DNA of 64,000 nucleotides from NCBI RefSeq assembly GCF_013155275.1, contig NZ_JABJXS010000015.1, forward strand, positions 1-64,000. The letters run 5' to 3'. Position numbers and translations under genes: made by a program. Below the pieces are notes generated by a model that saw only the letters and a list, made by a program, of their open reading frames with translations, was not told the origin of the DNA and made no database searches. This DNA comes from Brenneria sp. hezel4-2-4. Its GTDB lineage: Bacteria; Pseudomonadota; Gammaproteobacteria; Enterobacterales; Enterobacteriaceae. Below are positions 26,021-36,653 of the stretch, piece after piece (position 1 is the stretch's first letter; each line of letters begins with the position of its first letter).

Positions 26021-27064
26021 ATGAAGTCCAGACCGATTCACAGCGTAATCCCTCCCTACATCTTGCATCGTATTATCGCTAATGGTTCAGAGGCCGAGCG
26101 TCACTGCGCCCAGCAGACCTTAATGCATGTTCAGTCTCTGATGGTAACCACGCATCCCAGACCGGCGCCTCACGCGCTGGCTGTCGCGGGTCAGGCGCAC
26201 CGCGAGATTTATGATGCGGAAAACCAGCAGCAGTTGCCTGGCAAACAAGTGCGGGCGGAAGGACAAAGCAGCAACGGCGATATCGCCGTCGATGAAGCCT
26301 ATGATTACCTGGGCGCCACCTATGATTTCTTCTGGCGGACGTTTCAGCGAAATTCGCTTGATAATCAGGGGCTGACGCTCGCCGGTACGGTACATTACGG
26401 TCAGGATTATCAAAATGCGTTCTGGAACGGACAACAGATGGTATTCGGCGACGGCGACGGCAAAATCTTCAACCGCTTTACTATCGCCATCGATATCGTG
26501 GCGCATGAACTGACGCATGGCGTGATAGAAAGCGAAGCGGACTTAATCTATTTCAGACAATCCGGCGCTCTGAACGAATCGCTGTCCGACGTTTTTGCAT
26601 CCATGGTAAAACAATTTCACCGCGGGCAAACCGCGGAGCAGGCAGACTGGATGATTGGCGAGGAGTTGCTTGCCGAGGGGATCCACGGCAGCGGTCTGCG
26701 CTCTATGTCGAATCCGGGAACGGCCTATGACGACCTGCTGCTGGGAACGGATCCGCAGCCGGCGCACATGAATGACTATATCAACACCCGCGAAGACAAC
26801 GGCGGCGTACACCTGAACTCCGGGATACCGAATCGGGCGTTCTATCTGGCGGCAAGCGAACTGGGCGGTTATTCCTGGGAAAAAGCCGGCAGAATCTGGT
26901 ATGACACGCTGTGCGATAAATCTTTGCCGCAGAATGCCGATTTTGAGGTTTTTTCCCGCCTTACCATCCACCATGCCGCACAGCGTTTCGATCGGGCCGT
27001 CGCCGATATCATTAAACAATCCTGGGAAAAAGTAGGGGTGGTATCGACGATGGATAACGTATGA
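26021..27064 (+). CDS. Protealysin-like M4 metalloprotease (Prt1 type)
   Basis: 347 residues, the short protealysin form of thermolysin-family proteases. The N-terminal propeptide has the characteristic PPYIL motif near residue 10. The catalytic zinc site is H162-E163-L-T-H166, with the third ligand Glu186 in NESLSD; DNGGVHLNSGIPN follows. There is no Sec signal peptide, as is usual for protealysins. Relatives include Serratia protealysin and Pectobacterium Prt1, which are linked to host-cell invasion or maceration. An AAGGAG ribosome-binding site precedes the ATG. Its stop overlaps the start of the downstream inhibitor gene (ATGA). Confidence 0.9.
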   Translation: MKSRPIHSVIPPYILHRIIANGSEAERHCAQQTLMHVQSLMVTTHPRPAPHALAVAGQAHREIYDAENQQQLPGKQVRAEGQSSNGDIAVDEAYDYLGATYDFFWRTFQRNSLDNQGLTLAGTVHYGQDYQNAFWNGQQMVFGDGDGKIFNRFTIAIDIVAHELTHGVIESEADLIYFRQSGALNESLSDVFASMVKQFHRGQTAEQADWMIGEELLAEGIHGSGLRSMSNPGTAYDDLLLGTDPQPAHMNDYINTREDNGGVHLNSGIPNRAFYLAASELGGYSWEKAGRIWYDTLCDKSLPQNADFEVFSRLTIHHAAQRFDRAVADIIKQSWEKVGVVSTMDNV

Positions 27065-27432
27065 AAACCCTGCCTGAGCTTACCGATGACGCCATTGTCG
27101 AGCTGGCGCGCGAGGGAGGGATTGCCTGGCTGCCCAAACTGGCCGGGCAGCGACGTTTCGCACTGGCGACGATGCCGTCGGCGGAGCGGGAGCGTCTGTG
27201 CCGCGCGCTGCGCGACGCGCTCCCGCAAGCCAGAGAACCCGGCGAGCCGGACGGCCCCGGCCGCGGCGATCAGTTCTATTACCGCATTCACATCAGCTAT
27301 AGCCACCCGCAAAAGAATCAGTATGCCGAGGCAATTTTACTGATCCCGGAGCAGTCCGCGCCTAAGGAGTTGGAAGCGCTCTGGCGCAATGGCACATCCA
27401 TCACCGATCGACAGGAAGATAGTCGAAAATGA
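27061..27432 (+). CDS. Emfourin-like protealysin inhibitor
   Basis: 123 residues. Its place directly after the protealysin gene, overlapping it by ATGA, is that of emfourin, the small inhibitor encoded in protealysin operons that binds the mature protease tightly. Recognisable parts are the N-terminal LPELTDDAIVELAREGG, a basic middle, and YRIHISY near 95. The pair probably works as a protease-antidote unit in the cytoplasm. Its 3' end overlaps the convergent yfgJ gene by 32 bases, so neither gene can have a long 3' tail free of the other. Confidence 0.8.
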   Translation: MKTLPELTDDAIVELAREGGIAWLPKLAGQRRFALATMPSAERERLCRALRDALPQAREPGEPDGPGRGDQFYYRIHISYSHPQKNQYAEAILLIPEQSAPKELEALWRNGTSITDRQEDSRK

Positions 27433-27631
27433 CGCGCTTGCTGGAGATCAGCCCGTGCCCTTGCTGGCAAAAATAGTCCAGCGCCCCGCAGGCTTTTAAC
27501 GTCTGAAGCTCGTGCCGGCATTCGGGACAATATGCCGCGCGCCGATAACGCTGCCGGCAGTGAGGACAACCGAACACATCGCCGTTTTGCCACGTCATCG
27601 CGTGGTGGCATTGTGGACAGATGGCTTCCAT
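27401..27631 (-). CDS. yfgJ: Zinc-ribbon protein YfgJ
   Basis: A small protein of 76 residues with three CxxC knuckles (CPQC, CPHC, CPEC) plus single cysteines further on, typical of the YfgJ zinc-ribbon family. Its function is not known. The location between xseA and der is conserved in enterobacteria and supports the identification. Its 3' end overlaps the emfourin-like gene on the opposite strand. Confidence 0.85.
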   Translation of the reverse strand: MEAICPQCHHAMTWQNGDVFGCPHCRQRYRRAAYCPECRHELQTLKACGALDYFCQQGHGLISSKRVIFDYLPVDR

Positions 27632-27652
27632 TTTTTCTCCTCTCTGAAATAC

Positions 27653-28612
27653 CTAAATCACACCCAGCGAACGTAAGAAATAGAGTCCCAGCGCGATGAC
27701 AAAGAACGAACCTGCGGTGGTTAAGCCAATAATATTGGCCGCCAGCGTCGCATTTCCGCCCATTGCCCTGGTCATGACATAGCTGCCCGCCGCCGTCGGC
27801 GTGGCGGAAAACAGAAAAATAACGCCGAGCGTCACCCCGCGAAAACCTACCAGCCATCCGCCCAACGTCAGTATCGCCGGCACGATCAATAGTTTAGCCG
27901 TGGAAGAGAGCAGTGCGACATTGGACGATCGGAACATACTACGCCAGTCAAGGCTGGCGCCGGCGCACAGCAAGGCTAACGGCAGAGCCAACGAAGCGAT
28001 AAAACTTCCGGTCTGATGGATCACCCCGGGCATCGGCAGCCGGCTTTGTGAATAGAGCAATCCGCTCAGTAAGCCGATAATCAGCGGATTGGTGGCGATA
28101 CTCATCAACAGTTCACGCTTGCTGATGCCCTGACCGTGCGATTTATTATGCAGGCTGCGCGTCAGGGTGATCACCGACAGCGCGTTAAACATAATCACCG
28201 TGACAATCAAATACAGCGATCCGACGGCTACCCCCTCTTCGCCATAGGCGCTCATGGCAAACGCCAGCCCCATAATTCCGGTATTCGATCGAAATCCGCC
28301 CTGAACAAAAACCCCACGCTCGGTCGGTTCTTTAACCAAACGAATAGCCGCCACTTCAAGCAGCAGAAAGGTGGCCAGCGTACCGATAACGCCGTAAATG
28401 ACCAGCGGCAGTTGCTCAATAATCGACTGGTGGTTGGTGGCCACGCTGAAAAACAGCAAGCACGGGAGAGATAAATTGAATACCAGTCGCATGGCTGAAT
28501 CGCAAAAGGCATCGTTCAGCATGCCTATTTTCCGCAACGCCATTCCCATCAGCAGCATCAACAGATTCGGCATTGTAACGTTAAATGCAAAACTCCAGGT
28601 TTCCCAAGACAT
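27653..28612 (-). CDS. AEC-family transporter (auxin efflux carrier superfamily)
   Basis: About 319 residues with ten likely membrane helices and the two-halves pattern of AEC permeases. The first helix is FNVTMPNLLMLLMGMALRKIG and a conserved SLPLALLCAGASL lies in the second half. Members export organic acids or other small anions; the substrate here is unknown. The ATG at 28612 (MSWETW) has AAGGG just upstream and matches family starts better than the longer frame from 28648. It stands alone between yfgJ and der, 21 bases from yfgJ. Confidence 0.82.
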   Translation of the reverse strand: MSWETWSFAFNVTMPNLLMLLMGMALRKIGMLNDAFCDSAMRLVFNLSLPCLLFFSVATNHQSIIEQLPLVIYGVIGTLATFLLLEVAAIRLVKEPTERGVFVQGGFRSNTGIMGLAFAMSAYGEEGVAVGSLYLIVTVIMFNALSVITLTRSLHNKSHGQGISKRELLMSIATNPLIIGLLSGLLYSQSRLPMPGVIHQTGSFIASLALPLALLCAGASLDWRSMFRSSNVALLSSTAKLLIVPAILTLGGWLVGFRGVTLGVIFLFSATPTAAGSYVMTRAMGGNATLAANIIGLTTAGSFFVIALGLYFLRSLGVI

Positions 28613-28704
28613 AAATGCCCTTAATGATTCAGCATGATCGCCATTCAATCATGGTCGCTACTCAACAATGCGGGGCGAATATTGCTATCCGCCCCGCTTA
28701 TTCA

Positions 28705-30198
28705 TTATTTGCTCTTTTTAAGATGCTGCATCAAACGTTTACGCTTGCGTAACTGGTTTGGCGTCAATGTGTTGCGCTTATCCGCAAAGGGGTTTTCCCC
28801 CTCTTTGAACTGGATGCGGATCGGCGTTCCCATCACATCCAGCGAGCGGCGGTAGTAATTCATCAGATAACGTTTGTAGGAATCGGGCAGATCTTTGACC
28901 TGATTACCGTGGATCACCACAATCGGCGGGTTGTAGCCGCCGGCATGCGCATATTTAAGCTTCACCCGGCGCCCACGTACCAGCGGCGGCTGATGGTCGT
29001 CCGCCGCCATCTGCATAATGCGGGTCAGCATGGAGGTGCCCACCCGGCGGGTGGCGCACGTGTAGGCTTCAATCACCGACTCGAACAGATTGCCCACGCC
29101 GCTGCCATGCAACGCCGAGATGAAATGAATACGGGCAAAATCGATAAAGCCGAGGCGCAAATCCAGCGTTTCCTTGACTTGATCGCGAACGTCCGGTGAT
29201 AGGCCGTCCCACTTGTTGACCACGATCACCAGTGAGCGCCCGCTATTGAGGATAAAGCCCAATAATGAAAGATCCTGATCGGAAATACCTTCACGGGCGT
29301 CAATGACCAGCATCACAACGTTGGCGTCTTCAATCGCCTTCAACGTTTTAATCACCGAGAATTTTTCAACCGTATCGGTTACTTTGCCGCGTTTACGCAC
29401 CCCGGCGGTATCGATCAGCACATATTCTCGTTCATCACGCACCATCGGAATGTAAATACTGTCACGCGTGGTGCCCGGCATATCGTAAACCACCACGCGC
29501 TCTTCACCCAGAATACGGTTGGTCAGCGTGGATTTCCCCACGTTGGGGCGGCCGACGATAGCCAGCTTGATCGGCAGATCTTCCGGGTTAAAATCGTCTT
29601 CCTCCGCCTCGGCTTTTTCAGCACCCTGCTCTTGTGCAAGCTGCTCCGCCCAGTAAGCGGCGTTCTCTTCTTCTTCCGTCAGTTCAACAGAGGCGGACTC
29701 ATCGCTCTGCACAAACGGCAACAGCACTTTTTCCAGCAAGGAGGTGACGCCGCGTCCGTGGGAAGCCGCTATCGGATAAATCTCCCCCATTCCCAGCGAA
29801 TAGAAATCGCCGATGACGGTATCGGGGTCAATACCGTCCGTTTTATTGGCGACCAGAAAAGTTGCTTTCTGGCGGCTGCGCAAATGTTGGGCGATGCCCT
29901 GGTCGGCGGGCATAAGTCCCGCACGGGCATCCACCATAAACAACACGATGTCGGCCTCTTCAATCGCCACCAGCGACTGCCCCGCCATTCGGGTTTCCAC
30001 ACCGTCTTCCGTGCCATCGATGCCGCCGGTATCGACGATGATAAACTCATGGCCTTCCACTTCTGCACGGCCATACTTGCGGTCACGCGTCAACCCCGGG
30101 AAATCCGCCACCAATGCATCACGCGTACGCGTTAAGCGGTTAAATAAAGTGGATTTCCCCACGTTCGGACGTCCGACCAGCGCGACGACAGGTATCAT
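28705..30198 (-). CDS. der: Ribosome assembly GTPase Der (EngA)
   Basis: 497 residues, with the tandem GTPase domains unique to Der. The first has [14 protein letters not shown] at the N-terminus and DTGGI; the second, near 210, has [25 protein letters not shown] and NKWD. A KH-like C-terminal domain and a basic tail follow. It acts in maturation of the 50S ribosomal subunit. The gene follows bamB in the usual enterobacterial order, but a strong terminator lies between them, so it probably has its own promoter. Confidence 0.98.
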   Translation of the reverse strand: MIPVVALVGRPNVGKSTLFNRLTRTRDALVADFPGLTRDRKYGRAEVEGHEFIIVDTGGIDGTEDGVETRMAGQSLVAIEEADIVLFMVDARAGLMPADQGIAQHLRSRQKATFLVANKTDGIDPDTVIGDFYSLGMGEIYPIAASHGRGVTSLLEKVLLPFVQSDESASVELTEEEENAAYWAEQLAQEQGAEKAEAEEDDFNPEDLPIKLAIVGRPNVGKSTLTNRILGEERVVVYDMPGTTRDSIYIPMVRDEREYVLIDTAGVRKRGKVTDTVEKFSVIKTLKAIEDANVVMLVIDAREGISDQDLSLLGFILNSGRSLVIVVNKWDGLSPDVRDQVKETLDLRLGFIDFARIHFISALHGSGVGNLFESVIEAYTCATRRVGTSMLTRIMQMAADDHQPPLVRGRRVKLKYAHAGGYNPPIVVIHGNQVKDLPDSYKRYLMNYYRRSLDVMGTPIRIQFKEGENPFADKRNTLTPNQLRKRKRLMQHLKKSK

Positions 30199-30255
30199 TG
30201 TTACAACCTCATTACTTATATTTCAATACGTTACAGCGAAATTACTCGCTGACGA

Positions 30256-30295
30256 TAAAAGACGAAACGGCCCCTGATACTGTCAGGAGCCGTTG
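30256..30295 (-). terminator. Factor-independent terminator after bamB
   Basis: On the minus strand AACGGCTCCTGA, a five-base loop and TCAGGGGCCGTT form a 12-bp stem with one G-T pair, followed by TCGTCTTTTAT. It lies 50 bases after the bamB stop and separates bamB from der. Confidence 0.8.
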
Positions 30296-30344
30296 GGGGA
30301 TCGTATCTGCAACCGGCAGCGATCCAAAGGTTCTGTCTTCTTAA

Positions 30345-31526
30345 CTAGCGGGTGAAGGCGTAAACTTCGCCGTTCTTCGCCTGAATAAGCAGCTTGTCGC
30401 TGGCGATCACCGGCTTGCTCAGGAAACCTGAACTATCCACTTTTTGCTGAACCACAAAGCGACCGTCCGACGTATTCAGCCAGTGCAGATACCCTTCGGT
30501 ATCCCCTACCACCAGATAGCCGTTATACAGCACAGGCGCCGTCAGGTTACGGTGCAACAACTCGCTCTGACGCCACAGATTCACTCCGCCGTTGGTGTTC
30601 AACGCCACAACGCGGTCATCCTGATCGACCAGATAAATGCGGTCGCCATCAACGATGAAATCGTGCACCGAACCCAGTTCCCGTTTCCACAAGATCTGAC
30701 CGGAACGCAGATCCAGCGCCGTCATGTTGCCGTTATAACCCAGCGCGTACACGACCTCGCCCACAACAACCGGCGTGGTATCGACATCGTTCAGGCGATC
30801 GATTTCAGTCGCCCCGCTGGGTTGTGAAATACGCTGCTGCCAGATTAACTGGCCCTGTTCGATCAGCACCGCATTGACCCGGCCGTTATCGCCGCCGACG
30901 ATGGCCGCGCCAAACGCCGTGGTCGGCGCCGATTCGCCGCGCAAAGAAAGCGTCGGCATATCCAGATTAACCGTCCACTTAATCGCGCCATCCGTTTCAT
31001 CCAGCGCTTGCAGCATCCCATTGCTGGTATGAACCAGCACGACGCCATCGCTGCTTACCGGACGCGAAAGCACTTCGCCCGCGACGTTGGTTTGCCATAC
31101 CGGGGAGCCGTCTTCGGCGTTCAGCGCAAATACCTGCGCTCTTTCACTGCCGACATAAACATGATTACCCGCGACCGCGACGCCGCCGGATAATAACGCC
31201 GGTGTATTGCGCGAAAGGAAGCCGGTTTTTTCCGACAGATCGGCATGCCAGATTTCAGTGCCGCTGTTGAGATCGAGCGCTTTTACCGTCCCGCGGCGAT
31301 CGGCGGCAAACACCCGATCGCTCTGCCAGGCCGGGTGCAGATTGGAATAGAACTCGCCGATGCCGCTCCCTACGGAACGGCTCCACACCTTCGTCGGCGT
31401 GAACTGATTTTCCACCGTCGGCAATGGAGACATGGTCACGACATCTTCCTCGCTGTTAAACAGCGAACATCCGCTCAGCAGGGCGACGGAAACCAGTCCT
31501 ACCAGAAGTGTTTTACGCAGTTGCAT
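30345..31526 (-). CDS. bamB: Outer membrane assembly lipoprotein BamB
   Basis: 393 residues with a lipoprotein signal ending in LLSGC (lipidated Cys20), then an eight-bladed beta-propeller built from PQQ-like repeats such as GTVKALDLNSG, VFALNAEDGS and MTALDLRSG. It is a periplasmic, outer-membrane-anchored partner of BamA that helps insert beta-barrel proteins. It follows yfgM by 10 bases in the conserved hisS-yfgM-bamB run. Confidence 0.97.
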   Translation of the reverse strand: MQLRKTLLVGLVSVALLSGCSLFNSEEDVVTMSPLPTVENQFTPTKVWSRSVGSGIGEFYSNLHPAWQSDRVFAADRRGTVKALDLNSGTEIWHADLSEKTGFLSRNTPALLSGGVAVAGNHVYVGSERAQVFALNAEDGSPVWQTNVAGEVLSRPVSSDGVVLVHTSNGMLQALDETDGAIKWTVNLDMPTLSLRGESAPTTAFGAAIVGGDNGRVNAVLIEQGQLIWQQRISQPSGATEIDRLNDVDTTPVVVGEVVYALGYNGNMTALDLRSGQILWKRELGSVHDFIVDGDRIYLVDQDDRVVALNTNGGVNLWRQSELLHRNLTAPVLYNGYLVVGDTEGYLHWLNTSDGRFVVQQKVDSSGFLSKPVIASDKLLIQAKNGEVYAFTR

Positions 31527-31536
31527 GGAATTCCTC

Positions 31537-32157
31537 TTAGCTGGACAGGTTGTTCAGTTTCATACGCAGCAATGCTTGCAATGCCTGCGGTGGATTAGCG
31601 GCCAAACCTTTATTATAAGCTTCGCGCGCGGCCTGATTATCCCCTTTGCTGGCCAGGGCGTCACCACGAACTTCCGCCGCCAGAGCCACCCAGCCGTCTA
31701 ACTTGACGGCATCCAGCGTTTTCAACGCTTCATCGGCTTTTTGCTCTTGCAACTGGATCCGCGCCAAACGCAGATTCACCAGAGACAGCAAATCGGCATC
31801 TTTGGTTTGGGACTGCGCGTGCGCCAGCTGTTGTTCCGCTTTGGCAAAATCATTTTGATCGACATAATGACGCGCCAACTCCAGCGAGGCCAGCACGCCG
31901 TAGTTGTTTTTATTTTCAGCGGCAAATTTCTCCGCTGACGAGATATCTTCAACTTTACCGCTCGCCAGATGGTCGCTGATTTGCTGATAAGATGTTGATG
32001 ACGCCAGTACGCTGTTGCTTTGGTGATTCAGCCAAAAGCGCCAGCCAATCAGCGCGCCGACACCCAGCACAACGCCCACAACCAACGCCTTGCCGTTTTC
32101 AGCGAGGAAACGACGCAACGCATCAACCTGCTCATTCTCTGTGGTATAGACTTCCAC
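31537..32157 (-). CDS. yfgM: YfgM, inner-membrane chaperone-network protein
   Basis: 206 residues. One N-terminal membrane helix (about 23-42, VVGVVLGVGALIGW) is followed by a periplasmic TPR domain. In E. coli it works with PpiD at the SecYEG translocon and affects RcsB stability. I chose the GTG start (MEVYTTENEQ) with AAGGAG nine bases upstream; the longer frame would run back into hisS. It lies 13 bases after hisS. Confidence 0.94.
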   Translation of the reverse strand: MEVYTTENEQVDALRRFLAENGKALVVGVVLGVGALIGWRFWLNHQSNSVLASSTSYQQISDHLASGKVEDISSAEKFAAENKNNYGVLASLELARHYVDQNDFAKAEQQLAHAQSQTKDADLLSLVNLRLARIQLQEQKADEALKTLDAVKLDGWVALAAEVRGDALASKGDNQAAREAYNKGLAANPPQALQALLRMKLNNLSS

Positions 32158-32170
32158 GGTGTCTCTCTCC

Positions 32171-33445
32171 TTAATCCAGTAACGTTGCCAGCCGCGCGGC
32201 GACGTCGGCCTGTGCCAATGTATCCTGCTCGCCATTGGTCAGATTTTTTATCACCACCTGACCAGCCGCCACTTCGTTTTCGCCTAATACCAGCGCAATG
32301 CGCGCGCCCCATTTATCGGCGCGGGTAAATTGCTTTTTAAAATTGCCGCCGCCGTAGTTGGTCATCAGTTTCAGTTGCGGCAGCGTATCACGTAATTTCT
32401 CCGCCAACTGTATGGCCGCCAGTTGCGTTCCCTCGCCGGACGAAATCAGATAAACATCGACTCCCGGGTGGGCCTTAAACTCAGGGTTGACGGACTGCAC
32501 CAGCAGAACCAACCGCTCCAGTCCCATCGCAAAGCCCACGGCAGGCGTCGCATGTCCGCCCAGTTGCTCGACCAGGCCGTCATAACGCCCGCCGGCACAG
32601 ACCGTGCCCTGAGCGCCCAGACTGGTGGTTACCCACTCAAACACGGTGCGGTTGTAATAATCCAGACCGCGAACCAAACGCGGATTAACGGTATATGGGA
32701 TACCGGACTGCGTTAAAAGTTCACCCAATGCCTCAAAGTGCGCCCGGGATTCATCATCAAGATAGTCGGTCAGCGCCGGCGCATCGTCCAGCAACGCCTG
32801 AATCTGGGGATTTTTAGAATCCAGCACCCGCAGCGGATTGGTATACATACGGCGCAGGCAATCTTCGTCCAACTTTTCTTTATGCTGTTCGAGGAAAGCG
32901 ATCAGCGCTTCACGGTATTTCGCCCGCGCGTCCAGCGAGCCAATCGAATTCAGTTCCAGCCTAACATGCTGTGAAATACCCAGCGCCCGCCACCAGCGGG
33001 CAGTAAGCAGAATCAACTCGGCGTCGATGTCCGGCCCTTGCAGACCAAAAACTTCACACCCCAGTTGATGAAACTGGCGATAGCGGCCTTTCTGCGGGCG
33101 CTCGTGACGAAACATCGGCCCGAGATACCACAGGCGCTGCTCCTGATTGTAGAGTATACCGTGTTCGATACCGGCGCGAACGCACGAAGCGGTGTTTTCA
33201 GGGCGCAACGTCAGACTGTCGCCGTTGCGATCCTCAAAGGTGTACATCTCTTTTTCAACCACATCGGTGACTTCACCGATGGCACGTTTAAACAGCGAGG
33301 TCTGCTCAACGATAGGGGTACGGATTTCACTGTAGCCGTAGCTGCCGAGCACCTGTTTCAAGCTGTTTTCAATACGCTGCCACAATGCCGTTTCGGCCGG
33401 GAGGTAATCGTTCATGCCGCGAATGGCTTGGATATTTTTTGCCAC
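32171..33445 (-). CDS. hisS: Histidyl-tRNA synthetase
   Basis: 424 residues, the length of the E. coli enzyme. A class II synthetase: motif 2 region [18 protein letters not shown], the histidine-binding loop RGLDYYN, and motif 3 [12 protein letters not shown]. The C-terminal anticodon-binding domain follows. It charges tRNA-His in the cytoplasm. A 136-base gap separates it from ispG. Confidence 0.98.
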   Translation of the reverse strand: MAKNIQAIRGMNDYLPAETALWQRIENSLKQVLGSYGYSEIRTPIVEQTSLFKRAIGEVTDVVEKEMYTFEDRNGDSLTLRPENTASCVRAGIEHGILYNQEQRLWYLGPMFRHERPQKGRYRQFHQLGCEVFGLQGPDIDAELILLTARWWRALGISQHVRLELNSIGSLDARAKYREALIAFLEQHKEKLDEDCLRRMYTNPLRVLDSKNPQIQALLDDAPALTDYLDDESRAHFEALGELLTQSGIPYTVNPRLVRGLDYYNRTVFEWVTTSLGAQGTVCAGGRYDGLVEQLGGHATPAVGFAMGLERLVLLVQSVNPEFKAHPGVDVYLISSGEGTQLAAIQLAEKLRDTLPQLKLMTNYGGGNFKKQFTRADKWGARIALVLGENEVAAGQVVIKNLTNGEQDTLAQADVAARLATLLD

Positions 33446-33581
33446 GTCTGTTCTCTATCCGTTTTTCAAAAAATAAACCCGATTATAGGGGGATTGGTGT
33501 CGCATCTTCAATGCACAGGTTCCCCATCGGGTTCAGGAATCATACTTATGCGGATGGCGGCCCCAAGCCGCACCGGCACGG

Positions 33582-34703
33582 TTATTTATCGACCAGATTT
33601 ACCGTAATGCGCTGGCTTTCATCCATCATCGAAGCCTTGGCACGAATTTTCGCTTCAAGCTGGTCGATCATCTGTTCGTTGTCGAAACGTTCTCGCTGGC
33701 GCACGCCGTCTTCATAGAAGCCGCTCTTATTGTGCCCGCCGGTCACGCCGATGGTGGACACCAATGCCTCGCCCGGCCCGTTGACCACACAACCGATAAT
33801 CGATACATCCATGGGCGTGATGATATCTTCCAGCCGTTGCTCCAGCGCGTTGACCGTACCAATCACGTCAAACTCCTGCCGCGAACAGGTCGGACAGGCG
33901 ATAAAATTGATGCCGCGAGCACGGATACGCAACGATTTCAGAATATCGAAGCCCACTTTAACTTCTTCTACCGGATCGGCGGCCAGCGAAATACGTAAGG
34001 TATCACCGATCCCTTCAGATAACAGCAGACCCAGTCCTATTGCCGATTTAACCGCCCCGCTGCGCGCCCCGCCGGCTTCGGTAATCCCCAGATGCAACGG
34101 CTGATCGATACGGGCGGCCAGCAACCGATAGGACTCCACGGCCAGAAAAACATCGGACGCTTTCACGCTGACTTTAAACCGATCGAAATTGAGGCGATCG
34201 AGAATATCAACATGGCGCATGGCGGATTCCAGCAACGCTTCCGGCGTCGGCTCGCCGTACTTCTCCTGCAAATCCTTTTCCAGCGATCCGCCGTTGACCC
34301 CGATACGAATCGGGATATTGTAATCACGCGCACAGTCGACAACGGAACGAATACGTTCTTCATTACCGATGTTGCCGGGGTTGATCCGCAGGCAGTCGAC
34401 GCCGTATTCCGCCACTTTCAGCGCGATACGATAGTCAAAATGGATGTCGGCGACGAGTGGGACATTGACTTGCTGTTTGATAAGTTTGAACGCTTCGGCC
34501 GCATCCATGGTGGGAACGGAGACGCGCACAATATCGACGCCGACGCGTTCCAGTGATTTGATTTGATTAACCGTCGCTTCAACATCAGTGGTTCGGGTGT
34601 TGGTCATGGACTGCACCGCAATCGGCGCGCCGTCACCAACAGGCACCTTACCGACGTAAATCCGCTTTGATTTCCGACGGGTTATGGGTGCTGCGTTATG
34701 CAT
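33582..34703 (-). CDS. ispG: 4-hydroxy-3-methylbut-2-enyl diphosphate synthase
   Basis: 373 residues. IspG (GcpE) carries out the penultimate step of the MEP isoprenoid pathway, turning ME-cPP into HMBPP with a 4Fe-4S cluster. The cluster ligands are visible in CPTC and GCVVNGPGE near the C-terminus, and the N-terminal TIM-barrel motifs [17 protein letters not shown] and LRINPGNIG are intact. It depends on the isc system encoded further along this window for its cluster. It follows rodZ by 48 bases. Confidence 0.98.
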   Translation of the reverse strand: MHNAAPITRRKSKRIYVGKVPVGDGAPIAVQSMTNTRTTDVEATVNQIKSLERVGVDIVRVSVPTMDAAEAFKLIKQQVNVPLVADIHFDYRIALKVAEYGVDCLRINPGNIGNEERIRSVVDCARDYNIPIRIGVNGGSLEKDLQEKYGEPTPEALLESAMRHVDILDRLNFDRFKVSVKASDVFLAVESYRLLAARIDQPLHLGITEAGGARSGAVKSAIGLGLLLSEGIGDTLRISLAADPVEEVKVGFDILKSLRIRARGINFIACPTCSRQEFDVIGTVNALEQRLEDIITPMDVSIIGCVVNGPGEALVSTIGVTGGHNKSGFYEDGVRQRERFDNEQMIDQLEAKIRAKASMMDESQRITVNLVDK

Positions 34704-34751
34704 TACTTCTTCTCCAAAATTGCAACATCGCGGGCACGGGTAAAACCGGTG

Positions 34752-35756
34752 TTATTCCGCCGCCAACGTCAGACGCGCAACCTGACTGCTTCTCACAAAC
34801 CGGCTTAAATCGACCGGCTTACCTTGAAATTGAATCTGTACCGCAGCCGGCGCGCCGATTCTCAGTTGGTAGGGCGCTTGACCGCTCAGGCTTAGAGCGC
34901 CGCCATTACGTTGCATGCCGCTGAACAGTTTTTTTCCGCTGGCGTCCGTAACCTCCAACCAGCAATCAGCATTGAAATTCATCACCAGCGCCGGGGCGGC
35001 GACAGCAGCCTGGCTATTGTCAGCGGATGCGGTGTCGGTCGCCGGCGCCGTGGCGTTCCGGCTCAACAACGCATCATCCGCCGCCGACGGCTGCGGTGAA
35101 GACATGGAGGGTTCTGGCGTCGTCGCAGACTGTGCGGCGGAAGGGGGAACGGATTCGCTGTTCTCAGGCGCGGAATTGGCATTGGCGGCATCCGTCGGCA
35201 CCTCCGCCGGAACGGAAGGCGCAACCTCGGAAACATCCGGCTCCTGCGGCTCGCTGTTACCCATCAACGGCACGGACTGACCTTCACTCTGCGCCTGCAT
35301 CGAACTGGCGTGGTCGACCATGGTGTTGATTTCCTGCCGCTGCGCCTGATGGTTCTGCCACCACCACGCCCCGGTCAACCCCAGGACGACAAGCACCACC
35401 AGCCAGGTGAAGGTCATTAACCAGCCATCCCGCTTTTTGCGGCTTTTGCCTAAGGAAAAACTTTGCATCGGAGCGACGTTGGATACTCTGGGCGCCACAT
35501 GCTTGTCCAGCATCGGCAACAGTTCATCCTCGGGCAAGTGGACTAACTTGGCATAAGAACGGATATAGCCACGTAAAAACGTCGGCGCCAAATCGGTTGG
35601 CGTATTACCTTCTTCAATTTCACGAACGGTGGAAAGCTTAAGGCATAAACGTTCAGCGACAGTCTGCTGGGTCAATCCCAGACGCTCGCGCGCCTGACGC
35701 AGACGTTCGCCAGGAATGGTTGATTCTTTATTATCTTGAGTGGCTTCAGTATTCAT
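34752..35756 (-). CDS. rodZ: Cytoskeleton protein RodZ
   Basis: 334 residues. An N-terminal helix-turn-helix ([13 protein letters not shown]...STVREIEEG, about 25-50) binds MreB, a single membrane helix lies at 112-132, a long alanine/serine/proline-rich linker runs to about 245, and a folded periplasmic domain ends the protein. It anchors MreB filaments and keeps the rod shape. Its start overlaps the end of pilW by 11 bases. Confidence 0.95.
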   Translation of the reverse strand: MNTEATQDNKESTIPGERLRQARERLGLTQQTVAERLCLKLSTVREIEEGNTPTDLAPTFLRGYIRSYAKLVHLPEDELLPMLDKHVAPRVSNVAPMQSFSLGKSRKKRDGWLMTFTWLVVLVVLGLTGAWWWQNHQAQRQEINTMVDHASSMQAQSEGQSVPLMGNSEPQEPDVSEVAPSVPAEVPTDAANANSAPENSESVPPSAAQSATTPEPSMSSPQPSAADDALLSRNATAPATDTASADNSQAAVAAPALVMNFNADCWLEVTDASGKKLFSGMQRNGGALSLSGQAPYQLRIGAPAAVQIQFQGKPVDLSRFVRSSQVARLTLAAE

Positions 35757-36504
35757 TAGCTAAGAACTGCTGGTACTGTTTAGATTGTGGAAAACTTCGC
35801 GCCAGCCATTTGCCATAACGGTCAATATCGCCATCACGGCCCGCCAACGCGGCGAAACGAATCTGTAACCATAAACTTTCGGCGCTGACCGGAAGAATAT
35901 GCTGATAAACATCCAGAAGCAATTGAGCCTGCTCGTGTTTTCCCGCGGAAAACTGTTTATCCGCTTCTGCCAGAAGCATGTCGCCTTTCGCGGGATCATA
36001 CTTCAGCGCCCGACTTAATACGCTACGCGCATTATCATTCTGCCCTGCTTTGAAAAAGCAATATCCGGCATTTTCCAACGCATCGGCAACCTGACGGTAA
36101 TCAGGGAGTTGCGCCGCGGCGCTAAACTGTCGCTGCGCCGCTACATACTGCCCTAAACCACACAGAAACGCACCGTAATTATTCATTACGCCACCGTTTT
36201 CCGGCGCCAGCCTCAATGCCGATTGATAACGCTGTTCGGCCGCCTGATTTTCACCTATCCGCTGCTCATAAAGCGCCATGCCTAATTGCGTACGATAGTC
36301 TTGCGGCGCGGCTTGCAGCGCTTTTTCAAAATTCTGGCGAGCGGCATCAAGGTTGTTGCGAGCCAGATACTCCAGCCCCAACTGCAAGCGGGTTTGCGCC
36401 AGCGCCGGGTTTACCGCTTCGCGGGGCGAATGCGCGCACCCCGCCGACAGCACGGCCGCGACGGCCAACAACCACCCTTTTCCCTGTGTTAACTGTTGCG
36501 TCAT
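35746..36504 (-). CDS. pilW: Type IV pilus biogenesis/stability lipoprotein PilW (PilF)
   Basis: 252 residues with a lipoprotein signal (VLSAGC, Cys23) and TPR repeats such as [22 protein letters not shown]. In pilus-making bacteria it is the outer-membrane pilotin for secretin PilQ. In Enterobacterales the gene is conserved before rodZ even where its pilus role is uncertain. It overlaps rodZ. Confidence 0.9.
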   Translation of the reverse strand: MTQQLTQGKGWLLAVAAVLSAGCAHSPREAVNPALAQTRLQLGLEYLARNNLDAARQNFEKALQAAPQDYRTQLGMALYEQRIGENQAAEQRYQSALRLAPENGGVMNNYGAFLCGLGQYVAAQRQFSAAAQLPDYRQVADALENAGYCFFKAGQNDNARSVLSRALKYDPAKGDMLLAEADKQFSAGKHEQAQLLLDVYQHILPVSAESLWLQIRFAALAGRDGDIDRYGKWLARSFPQSKQYQQFLANEY

Positions 36505-36653
36505 TCCTGACTCCCTTCCTTGCCGTCCCGGCCTTCACACAAAGTGTATGTTACCTTAATCCATGCCCGGTCGCAGCCATCTCTGAATAGATAGGTATGA
36601 TAAGCCCCGGGAAAGTATTGATGACGCCAATGGCTAACCGGGACAATCAGGTA

